Positions 26,665 to 33,610 of a stretch of DNA of 64,000 nt are shown here, in pieces. The stretch's first letter is position 1, and each line of letters begins with the position of its first letter. A program made the position numbers and the translations under genes. The DNA comes from RPQJ01 sp963754535 (lineage in GTDB: Bacteria; Pseudomonadota; Gammaproteobacteria; Steroidobacterales; Steroidobacteraceae), in NCBI GenBank assembly GCA_963754535.1, contig CAVWGG010000009.1, positions 73,178 through 137,177 of the forward strand. Direction: 5' to 3'. The notes below the pieces were generated by a model. It did no database searches, was not told where the DNA came from, and saw nothing but the letters and a program-made list of their open reading frames with translations.

Positions 26665-27111
26665 TCAGCGCCGCACGATGAGCAGCGCCCCAACCAGCAG
26701 CAGCACGGCGCCCAGCAGCCGCGTCGGCGTGACTGCGGTCTGCGGGTAGCCCAGGATGCCGAACTGGTCGACGACCAGTGCCACCGCCAACTGCCCTGCA
26801 ATCACCAGCGCCACCATGGCCATGCCACCGAGGCGTGGGCCGAGCACGGTGACCGAGGCAACGTAGATTGCACCGAGCAGGCCACCCATCCAGGCCCATG
26901 CCGGCATCTGCCCGAGGGTACCGGTCGAGGCGCGTGAGCCCGCAACGGCGGCGAACCCAATGAGCGCGAGCAGGCCGATGGCAAAGTTGATCGCCGACGC
27001 CCAGAGCGGCGAACCGATCGCGCGGGCCAGCGTCGCGTTCATGCCGACCTGCACGGTCAGGGCCCCGCCGACGAGCATCGCCAGCAGGTGCGGCCAGTAG
27101 TTCGCCATCAT
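26665..27111 (-). CDS. DMT-family membrane protein (YdcZ/DUF606-like)
   Basis: A 148-residue, almost entirely hydrophobic protein with five predicted helices. The pattern VGMNATLARAIGSPLWASAI, GGLLGAIYVASVTVLGPRLG and VIAGQLAVALVVDQFG is that of the short DMT-superfamily YdcZ proteins, which form dimers of small transporters. Start 27111 has GGAG nine bases upstream; the next codon is also ATG. It is the downstream neighbour of the bactofilin-like gene on the same strand, 13 bases away. Confidence 0.86.
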   Translation of the reverse strand: MMANYWPHLLAMLVGGALTVQVGMNATLARAIGSPLWASAINFAIGLLALIGFAAVAGSRASTGTLGQMPAWAWMGGLLGAIYVASVTVLGPRLGGMAMVALVIAGQLAVALVVDQFGILGYPQTAVTPTRLLGAVLLLVGALLIVRR

Positions 27112-27124
27112 CGTTGGCAGCTCC

Positions 27125-28273
27125 TCAGGCCTGCAGTGCAGCGTCGCGCCGCGGCCAGCCCTGCCAGACCAGCGCGCCGATGCCGAGCAGCAGCGCCGCG
27201 AACTTGACCCAGCCACCAATGACCGGCACCAGGCCGACGAGCCATAAACCGAGCACGGCAAGCAGCAGGGCGAACAGCTTCCAGCGCGTCGTCGGGACGG
27301 TGTCGCTGCGCATGAAGCCGAGCAGCTTCTGCCCGACGAACATCGCGGCGGTGACCCAGCCGAGGAAGAGCAGCAACAGGTAGAGCATGAGCACGATCAA
27401 CGCGAGCGGGATGCCGACGATCGTGACCAGCAGCAGCACGACCAGCACCGGCAGGCACACCAGGATCACGAACCCGAGCCCGAGGCTGCGCAGGGGTTCC
27501 TTGCCGATCCACTGCGCCGCGCGGGTTGAATACCCCGGGAAGGCGAGCATGAACAACGTGCCGGCAACGAACACCCCTAGCATCCACAGGAACGAGCCGA
27601 CGCCGTGCGCGACGGTGCGAACGTCCTGCGCCGTTTCGTGCTCGTCGACGTAACGACTGACGTCCGACTGATGGAACTCGATACCGCCCGCGATCTGGGC
27701 GCCCGCGGGAAGCGTCGGCTCACGCGCGCTGTGCACGACGAGCTTGCCGTCGATCCGGGTGTTCGGGCCGATGTCGACTTCTTCGGCCTGGACCTCGGCA
27801 TCGCCCTGCACGACGCCGTCGATGCGAACGCTGGCCCCGGAGGCCTGCAGGTATTCGTTCGCGTTGCCCTCGAACCGGATGCGTCCGCCGGTCAGCGACA
27901 ACCCGCCCGCGATCGTCGTGGCGGGGCCGAGGGCCACGTCGCCGCCGGCAATGCGCGCATTGCCCGCGACGATTGCATCGACCTGCACTTCGCCGCCCGC
28001 AACGTAGAGATCGTCGCCGACGCTGCCGCCGATCGAGACCTCGCCTCCCACCGCGATGAGGTCACCCTTCACCTCGCCCGCCGTGGCGACGTGCCCGCCA
28101 GCGAGCATCGCGTCGCCTGCGACCGGGTCGGTGAGATTGAGCGAGCCGCCTGCGCCGAAGTAGTCCGAGCCGAACTGCTTCGAAACGGAGTCCTCGCCAT
28201 GATGCTCGAGGGTGCAGCCTGCAATGACCAGCCCCAGGGCGAACACGCCCAGGGTCCGTGCGACGGGATTCAT
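27125..28273 (-). CDS. bactofilin-like repeat lipoprotein with C-terminal membrane domain
   Basis: A 382-residue protein. Its signal with lipobox LVIAGC (Cys20) is followed by about 160 residues of short beta-helix repeats rich in Gly and Val (VAGDAMLAGGHV, VKGDLIAVGGEV, VGDDLYVAGGEV, VQGDAEVQAEEV), as in polymer-forming cytoskeletal proteins. The C-terminal 160 residues hold four strongly hydrophobic helices. The combination of a lipidated N-terminus, periplasmic beta-helix and polytopic membrane tail is unusual to describe but coherent. The function is unknown, with envelope organisation possible. Confidence 0.85.
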   Translation of the reverse strand: MNPVARTLGVFALGLVIAGCTLEHHGEDSVSKQFGSDYFGAGGSLNLTDPVAGDAMLAGGHVATAGEVKGDLIAVGGEVSIGGSVGDDLYVAGGEVQVDAIVAGNARIAGGDVALGPATTIAGGLSLTGGRIRFEGNANEYLQASGASVRIDGVVQGDAEVQAEEVDIGPNTRIDGKLVVHSAREPTLPAGAQIAGGIEFHQSDVSRYVDEHETAQDVRTVAHGVGSFLWMLGVFVAGTLFMLAFPGYSTRAAQWIGKEPLRSLGLGFVILVCLPVLVVLLLVTIVGIPLALIVLMLYLLLLFLGWVTAAMFVGQKLLGFMRSDTVPTTRWKLFALLLAVLGLWLVGLVPVIGGWVKFAALLLGIGALVWQGWPRRDAALQA

Positions 28274-28671
28274 ATCGGTACTCCTCGACTCCCGTCGCCC
28301 TGCCGGACAGGGACGCGCGAGACTTTGCAGGCCATCACGGACCAGTCTAGGGCAAGCCCGCGGACGCGGATATGCCTGGCGACTCCACTCGTCCTGCGTT
28401 GACCACGCTTCATCGCGCGCACGGACAGCGCCAAAGAAAAAGCCGCGACTCGCTGTGCGAATCGCGGCTCTTCCGACGCGTCGTCTTCCGTGACGGCCCG
28501 CAATCGTCCCCCGGTCGGGCCTTCCATTTCGTCTGTCGCCCGGTCTCCCCCAGCTTGCGACTGTCGGGCTTTTTACGCGCTTTGCGGAGGGGCGTCACCT
28601 TGCAGCGCAAAAACGACTGCATACGAATCAATGCCTGAATTTACGCGTCTCTTTTCTGCCACACCGGGCGG
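28274..28671. other. 398-base intergenic region with a strong minus-strand terminator
   Basis: No convincing gene. On the minus strand it contains an AT-richer segment, then about 170 bases of GC-rich sequence with inverted segments, ending at the hairpin of 28441-28469. It may be the 3' untranslated region of the methyltransferase gene or a separate small RNA. Confidence 0.55.
28431..28469 (-). terminator. rho-independent terminator
   Basis: On the minus strand, 12-base arms AGCCGCGATTCG and CGAGTCGCGGCT with one mismatch and a 5-base loop are followed by TTTTTCTTT. This is the clearest intrinsic terminator in the window. It would end transcripts from the methyltransferase gene or a small RNA upstream of it. 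Confidence 0.85.
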
Positions 28672-29289
28672 TCAGGCTTTCAGCGCTGAGCCCTCGGTCA
28701 TGTAGCCGGCGACGCGGGGGATGTGGCGCAGGTAATAGTGCTCGGCATCCTGCAGCTGCAGTCCCGACTGCCCGACCAGGGCGACCGTGTCGCGCGTGAG
28801 GTGACAGCCCCCACCGATCCGCTGCTGCAGCGGATTGAGACGGTGCTGCCACCTGGCGACGCCGGCATCCGGCGACAGGCCGTGCTCGAGGAAGAGAAAC
28901 CGCCCCCCCGGCTTCAGCACGCGCTGGACCTCGCCAAGCGCATGGACGACGTCGGGAATCGAGCACAACGTCAGCGTGCAGACCACGGTGTCGAAGCTTT
29001 CGCCAGTGAATGGCAGGTGCTCGGCGTTGAGGTGATGGAAGTCGACGGCAATGCTGGAGGCTGCGATGCGTGGTCCCGAGAAGCGATCGAGGTCCGTATC
29101 TGGATCGATGGCCTCGATGCGGCTCACGCCCGGCGGGTAGTGCGGCAGGTTCCGGCCCGTGCCAAAGCCGATCTCCAGGATGCGGCCTGACGCACGCGCC
29201 AGGGTGCGCTTGCGCGGCTTGTCGAAAACGCGGCTACCCATGGCGAAATCGAGCAGGTACGGGAAAACGCAGTGATGGTAGATGCCCAT
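28672..29289 (-). CDS. SAM-dependent methyltransferase (type 11)
   Basis: A 205-residue class I methyltransferase. Motif I is ILEIGFGTGRNLPHYP, then IEAIDPDTDL, a motif IV region FDTVVCTLTLCSIPDVVHAL and post-motif VLKPGGRFLFLEHGL. The C-terminal region GGGCHLTRDTVALVGQSG is typical of small-molecule or phospholipid methyltransferase-like proteins. The start at 29289 overlaps the stop of the upstream DUF3365 gene by one base (TAATG), implying coupling. Confidence 0.9.
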   Translation of the reverse strand: MGIYHHCVFPYLLDFAMGSRVFDKPRKRTLARASGRILEIGFGTGRNLPHYPPGVSRIEAIDPDTDLDRFSGPRIAASSIAVDFHHLNAEHLPFTGESFDTVVCTLTLCSIPDVVHALGEVQRVLKPGGRFLFLEHGLSPDAGVARWQHRLNPLQQRIGGGCHLTRDTVALVGQSGLQLQDAEHYYLRHIPRVAGYMTEGSALKA

Positions 29290-29885
29290 TATCGAGTCGC
29301 AGGCCAGCGAACAGTGACGGCGCCGCGCAGCTGGCCGGGCTCGAATCCGGTCGCTGCGTCCTGCGGATAGTCGCGGGCGATGGCTGCCGCAACTTCGGGT
29401 GGAAGCGTCGCTCCATGGCACGTGAGGCACAACGGTTGCATCGCGATCGCCCGCAGATAACGACGCTCGATTCCCTGCGCTGATCGGAATTCGACGACGG
29501 CCTCGGGGGTCACAGCCGATGGCGGTGACGCGTTCGCGAGCACGGCGGCGAAGCTCTGCATGACCGCGCGCTCAAGGTCGTCCGGCGCATTCGCCGGGTT
29601 CCTCACGCGCATGGCCGTGCGTCCGACGTCGGCTCCCGCCGCCTCGGACAAGCGAGCTGCGATCTGTGGCGCCCGCGTCCGGCAGACCTCGATGGCTGCG
29701 ACCGGCCCGCCTTGCTGCATCGCCTGCTTGAGCTCGGCCTGCAGTTCGCTCATGAGCTGATCGGCCAATGCGCGGCTGCGCTCGTCCCACGCCGCGGCCG
29801 TCTCACCTGCCTGGGCAGGACCCGCGATCAGCGCGCACATGCCCGCGACAACCGACATCAACCTTGCTTTTCGCCTGGAAGTCAT
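29289..29885 (-). CDS. periplasmic heme-binding DUF3365 (Tll0287-like) protein
   Basis: About 198 residues. A signal peptide (RKARLMSVVAGMCALIAGPA, cleavage near AQA) is followed by a DUF3365 domain: a helical ALADQLMSELQAELKQAMQQ, then VAAIEVCRTRAPQIAARLS, RVRNPANAPDDLE and the c-type heme motif CLTCHG near the C-terminus. The family binds heme c and is linked to redox sensing. An in-frame ATG 10 codons upstream is the alternative start. It is coupled to the methyltransferase gene. Confidence 0.87.
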   Translation of the reverse strand: MTSRRKARLMSVVAGMCALIAGPAQAGETAAAWDERSRALADQLMSELQAELKQAMQQGGPVAAIEVCRTRAPQIAARLSEAAGADVGRTAMRVRNPANAPDDLERAVMQSFAAVLANASPPSAVTPEAVVEFRSAQGIERRYLRAIAMQPLCLTCHGATLPPEVAAAIARDYPQDAATGFEPGQLRGAVTVRWPATR

Positions 29886-29909
29886 GTGTTCACCGGCCTG
29901 TGGATGGTC

Positions 29910-29929
29910 ATTCAATTCATAAGTTGAAT
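29910..29929. promoter_or_regulatory. AT-rich inverted repeat upstream of the DUF3365 gene
   Basis: ATTCAA and TTGAAT half-sites separated by 8 bases lie just before the DUF3365 start in the AT-rich divergent region shared with the YebC-family gene. It is a possible operator, with no regulator identified. Confidence 0.35.
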
Positions 29930-30090
29930 TTTATTAATCGCCGCAATAAAAACTCAAGACTGCATTTTAATCACCTATTGTTCATAATACTTCTCGAATT
30001 CCGCGCCTTGCCTTCGCGTGCCAACGACCCGGCGGTGAGGTAGATTGCGCGCCCACCCCGCCCCCGCCGGCCAGTATCTGTAGAGCAATC

Positions 30091-30813
30091 ATGGGACGCA
30101 TTTTCGAAGTCAGAAAGCACACGATGTTCGCGCGCTGGAACCGCATGGCAAAGCAGTTCAGCCGCATCGGCAAGGACATCACCATCGCGGTGAAGAAGGG
30201 CGGATCCGACCCGAACGCGAACCCTGCGCTGCGTCGTGCGATCCAGAACTCGCGCGCCGTGAACATGCCGAAGGACAAGGTCGAGTCGGCGATCAAGCGC
30301 GCTTCCGGGCGTGACGCGGCGAATTTCGAAGAGGTCATCTACGAGGGTTACGCGCCGCACGGAGTCGCGGTGCTGGTCGAGTGCGCGACCGACAACCCCA
30401 CGCGCACCGTCGCTGCGATCCGCAACGCGTTCAACAAGAACGGCGGCAACTTCGCCACGTCGGGCAGCGTCGCCTTCCAGTTCCGTCGCATGGGGGTGTT
30501 CCGGCTGGACCCCGCCGGCATCGACCAGGACGACCTCGAGCTCTACCTGATCGACCATGGCCTGGAGGAGTTCGGCGAGAGCACCGGCGAAAAGGGCGAG
30601 CCGCAGCTCGTGGCCCGCTGCCTGTTCGAGGATTTCGGCACGTTGCAGAAGGCGCTCGAGGAACGCGGCATCACGCCGATCTCGGCCGAGCACGAATACA
30701 TCTGCACCACCCCGACCGAGCTCGGCGAAGCCGAAGCGACCGAGGTGCTCGAGCTGATCGACAAGCTCGAGCAGGACGAGGACGTGCAGAAGGTCTACCA
30801 CACGCTCGCTTGA
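30091..30813 (+). CDS. YebC/PmpR-family DNA-binding regulatory protein
   Basis: A 240-residue protein of the TACO1/YebC family. Motifs are MGRIFEVRKHTMFARWNRMA, then FSRIGKDITIAVKKGGSDPN, NPALRRAIQNSRAVNMPKD and YEGYAPHGVAVLVE. The phrase RIFEVRKHTMFARWNR is more like the YeeN paralogue branch than canonical YebC (AGHSKW). Family members act as transcription factors or help ribosomes translate difficult motifs. It is a single-gene unit followed by a long palindrome. Confidence 0.92.
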   Translation: MGRIFEVRKHTMFARWNRMAKQFSRIGKDITIAVKKGGSDPNANPALRRAIQNSRAVNMPKDKVESAIKRASGRDAANFEEVIYEGYAPHGVAVLVECATDNPTRTVAAIRNAFNKNGGNFATSGSVAFQFRRMGVFRLDPAGIDQDDLELYLIDHGLEEFGESTGEKGEPQLVARCLFEDFGTLQKALEERGITPISAEHEYICTTPTELGEAEATEVLELIDKLEQDEDVQKVYHTLA

Positions 30814-30842
30814 GCAGCGCTCCCGGCCTGCTCGGTCGCGCC

Positions 30843-30919
30843 TGGAATGGCAGACACGCGCAGCGGAGCAAGCGGTCGATCCGAGGCCTTTCCCAGAGCT
30901 TGGAAAGGCAGACACGCGC
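30843..30919 (+). repeat. 19-base direct repeat
   Basis: TGGAATGGCAGACACGCGC at 30843-30861 recurs as TGGAAAGGCAGACACGCGC at 30901-30919 (one mismatch). The second copy forms most of the loop of the adjacent 28-bp hairpin. Confidence 0.8.
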
Positions 30920-30947
30920 TCTGGGAAAGGCCTCGGATCGACCGCTT
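30870..30947. repeat. perfect 28-bp inverted repeat around a repeated loop sequence
   Basis: Arms 30870-30897 and 30920-30947 are perfectly complementary over 28 bp (left arm begins AAGCGGTCGATCCGAGGCCT). The 22-base loop includes the repeated GGCAGACACGCGC. It lies 57 bases after the yebC-type stop and 81 before ygiQ. No T-tract follows, so it could act as a cruciform, a termination structure or a mobile palindrome. Confidence 0.85.
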
Positions 30948-31027
30948 CCACCGTTCGTGTTCGCTGCGACCAGATCGGCGCGGCGAACGAATAGGCTCCG
31001 TTGCAACACGTATACACTTCGCCTCCC

Positions 31028-33412
31028 ATGCAGACGCCAGCCCGCGAACTCTTCTCCTACCGCAAGTACTGGGCGCATCGCTTCGGTGCTGCCCCGTTCC
31101 TGCCGCTGTCGAAGGCGGAGATGGACGCGCTCGGCTGGGATTCGTGCGACGTCATCCTGGTCACGGGCGATGCCTACGTCGACCACCCGAGTTTCGGCAT
31201 GGCCATCGTGGGCCGCCTGCTCGAAGCCCAGGGGTTCCGCGTCGGCATCATCGCGCAGCCCGACTGGCACTCGACCCGCGACTTCATGAAGCTCGGCAAG
31301 CCGAACCTGTTCTTCGGCATCACCGGCGGCAACATGGATTCGATGGTGAACCGCTACACCTCGGATCGCCGCATCCGCACGGATGACGCCTACACCCCGC
31401 ACGGCGCGGGCGGCGCGCGACCCGACCGCTGCGTGATCGTTTACTCGCAGCGCTGCCGCGAGGCCGCGAAGGACGTGCCGATCGTGATCGGCGGCATCGA
31501 GGCCTCGCTGCGCCGCATTGCGCACTTCGACTACTGGTCGGAGAAAGTGCGTCGTTCCGTGCTGCTCGACGCGAAGGCCGACCTGCTCGTGTTCGGCAAT
31601 GCCGAGCGGCAGATCTGCGAGATTGCGCACCGGCTTGCCGCGGGCAAGAAGATCGAAGAGATCGACGACCTGCGCGGCACGGCGTTCGTGCGCAAGGCGC
31701 TGCCGGAAGGCTGGGCGGAAATCGATTCGACGACCATCGACACGCCGGGGCCGCTGGCGCCGCCGGTCGATCCGTATGCGATGGAGCCGGCACCGACAAA
31801 AGGCGCGGCACTTCATACCGGCGCTAACGTTGCTGCGCACGTCCCAGCCGACAAGACGTCGACGGGGCCTTCCGGGTTGGCCCGGGAGGCCGTGCGCGCC
31901 ATGGACGGCGCGCCCGGAGCCCCCATGGCTGGGTTTACGGCGTCCTCCCGGGCCAACCCGGAAGGCCGTGGTGACGTCGCGGTCGGCAGGAATGAAACCG
32001 TACTGACGTTCCACCGCCGGATACCGAAGAGCGCCGACCGCGACCACAGCGTCATCCGCATGCCGTCGTACGAAGCGGTGGCGGACGATCCCATCCTGTA
32101 CGCGCATGCCTCGCGCATCCTGCATCTCGAGGCGAATCCCGGCAACGCACGCGCACTCGTGCAGCGCCACGGCGACACGGACGTGTGGCTGAACCCGCCA
32201 CCGATACCGCTGACGACGAAGGAGATGGACGCGGTGTACGAGCTGCCGTACCAGCGCGTGCCGCACCCGTTCTACGGCGACGCGAAGATTCCCGCGTACG
32301 AGATGATCCGCTTCTCGATCTCGATCCAGCGCGGCTGCTTCGGCGGCTGCACCTTCTGTTCGATCACCGAACACGAAGGCCGCATCATCCAGAACCGGTC
32401 CGAAGACTCCGTGATCCGCGAGATCGAAACGATCCGCGACACGGTGCCGGGTTTCACCGGCGTGATTTCGGACCTCGGCGGCCCGACGGCCAACATGTAC
32501 CGCGTCGCGTGCAAGTCGCGCGAGATCGAAGCCGCGTGCCGCAAGCCGTCGTGCGTTTACCCGGGCATCTGCCCGAACCTGAACACCGACCACTCACCGC
32601 TGATCAAGCTCTACCGGCGCGCCCGTGAACTGAAGGGCGTGAAGAAAGTGCTGATCGCATCGGGCGTGCGCTACGACCTGGCGATCGAGTCGCCCGAGTA
32701 CGTGAAGGAGCTGGCGCAGCACCACGTGGGCGGCTACCTCAAGATCGCGCCCGAAGCGCTGGCGGAAGGCCCGCTCTCGAAAATGATGAAGCCGGGCGTC
32801 GGCACGTACGATCGCTTCAAGGAGCTCTTCGACAAGTTCTCGAAGGAAGCGGGCAAGGAGCAGTACCTGATCCCGTATTTCATCGCGGCGCACCCGGGCA
32901 CCCGCGACGAAGACATGCTGGAGCTCGCGCTCTGGCTCAAGCGCAACGGTTTCCGCGCCGACCAGGTGCAGGCTTTCCTGCCGTCACCGATGGCGACCGC
33001 CACGGCGATGTACCACTCGGGCAAGAATCCGCTGCACAAGGTGACGCGCACCTCCGAGGACGTCGTCATCCCGAAGGGCACGCGGCAGCGCAGGCTGCAC
33101 AAGGCGTTCCTGCGCTATCACGATCCGAACAACTGGCCGCTGCTGCGCGAAGCGCTGCGGCAGATGGGGCGCTCCGACCTGATCGGCAATGGCCGCAACC
33201 AGCTGGTGCCGACGTACCAGCCGATCGGCACGGGACGTGCGCACGAAGGTCATCGGAAGCCCGGCAAGACCGCGGCATCGCCGACGCGATCGCAGCCGGC
33301 GGCGAAGGCGCAAGCTACGCAGCCGTTCCGCACCCAGCACACGGGCTTGCCGCGTGTGCCGACCGCAGCGCCACGACGCCCGACCGGTCCGAAGCGCAAA
33401 CCGGGCCGGTGA
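31028..33412 (+). CDS. YgiQ-family radical SAM protein with in-frame palindromic insert
   Basis: A 794-residue radical SAM enzyme. The N-terminal YgiQ domain has YWAHRFGAAPFLPLSKAEMD, TGDAYVDHPSFG and FFGITGGNMDSMVNRYT. The cluster motif CFGGCTFC supplies Cys437, Cys441 and Cys444. Radical SAM core and C-terminal domain follow (SGVRYDLAIESPEYV, YFIAAHPGTRDEDM, FLPSPMATATAMYHSG). The reaction is unknown. Between the halves, around residues 260-325, is a poorly conserved insertion. Residues about 280-313 are encoded by a palindromic repeat element that keeps the frame. The C-terminus is basic and disordered. The ATG at 31028 is preferred over one nine codons earlier. Confidence 0.92.
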   Translation: MQTPARELFSYRKYWAHRFGAAPFLPLSKAEMDALGWDSCDVILVTGDAYVDHPSFGMAIVGRLLEAQGFRVGIIAQPDWHSTRDFMKLGKPNLFFGITGGNMDSMVNRYTSDRRIRTDDAYTPHGAGGARPDRCVIVYSQRCREAAKDVPIVIGGIEASLRRIAHFDYWSEKVRRSVLLDAKADLLVFGNAERQICEIAHRLAAGKKIEEIDDLRGTAFVRKALPEGWAEIDSTTIDTPGPLAPPVDPYAMEPAPTKGAALHTGANVAAHVPADKTSTGPSGLAREAVRAMDGAPGAPMAGFTASSRANPEGRGDVAVGRNETVLTFHRRIPKSADRDHSVIRMPSYEAVADDPILYAHASRILHLEANPGNARALVQRHGDTDVWLNPPPIPLTTKEMDAVYELPYQRVPHPFYGDAKIPAYEMIRFSISIQRGCFGGCTFCSITEHEGRIIQNRSEDSVIREIETIRDTVPGFTGVISDLGGPTANMYRVACKSREIEAACRKPSCVYPGICPNLNTDHSPLIKLYRRARELKGVKKVLIASGVRYDLAIESPEYVKELAQHHVGGYLKIAPEALAEGPLSKMMKPGVGTYDRFKELFDKFSKEAGKEQYLIPYFIAAHPGTRDEDMLELALWLKRNGFRADQVQAFLPSPMATATAMYHSGKNPLHKVTRTSEDVVIPKGTRQRRLHKAFLRYHDPNNWPLLREALRQMGRSDLIGNGRNQLVPTYQPIGTGRAHEGHRKPGKTAASPTRSQPAAKAQATQPFRTQHTGLPRVPTAAPRRPTGPKRKPGR
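31866..31967 (+). repeat. palindromic structured element, copy 3, inside ygiQ
   Basis: Perfect 24-bp outer arms (31866-31889 and 31944-31967) enclose a 54-base core. The inner hairpin is CGCGCCATGGACGGCGCG, followed by CCCATGGCTGGG and the end TTTACGGCGT. The core matches copies at 6831-6925 and 7094-7192. The arm sequence (beginning GGCCTTCCGG) is specific to this copy. Weak pairing continues outward on both sides (GCCGAC and GTCGGC about 20 bases out). The element length keeps the ygiQ reading frame open. Confidence 0.88.
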
Positions 33413-33472
33413 ACCCGCCCGGCGCGCCGGCGGGGTGACCGGCCAGCACGACCGTCACCCCGAAGGCCTCAC

Positions 33473-33568
33473 TCAGGCCTTCTTGGCTTTCTTCTCGGCG
33501 CGCTTCTCGTCCTTCGACTTCGCCGGCTTCTTCTTCGTTTCCTTCTTTCGATCCATGCCCTTGCCCAT
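33473..33568 (-). CDS. 31-residue lysine-rich small protein
   Basis: A short gene encoding 31 residues, beginning MGKGMDRKKETKKKPAKSKD and ending KKAKKA, with more than a third lysine. A GGGAGTGAG sequence lies a few bases before the ATG. I recall very similar short Lys-rich proteins annotated in many Proteobacteria, which supports it being real, but no function is known to me. Strong charge suggests nucleic acid or ribosome association (inference). It lies between ygiQ and the sulfatase gene and is easily missed because of its size. Confidence 0.7.
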   Translation of the reverse strand: MGKGMDRKKETKKKPAKSKDEKRAEKKAKKA

Positions 33569-33610
33569 GTCGCTCACTCCCGTGGTGATTGGTCAGGGCG
33601 AGAGCTTAAT

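Noticed and set aside
28410..28631. A 73-residue minus-strand open frame
   Set aside because: It runs through the terminator hairpin and is mostly Arg/Lys without a ribosome-binding site or family pattern.
29886..30090. tRNA or other RNA gene in the AT-rich gap
   Set aside because: No cloverleaf arms or T-loop sequence could be found; it looks like a divergent promoter region.
30870..30947. Simple rho-independent terminator of the YebC-family gene
   Set aside because: The stem is far longer than usual and no T-tract follows, so it is described as an inverted repeat instead.
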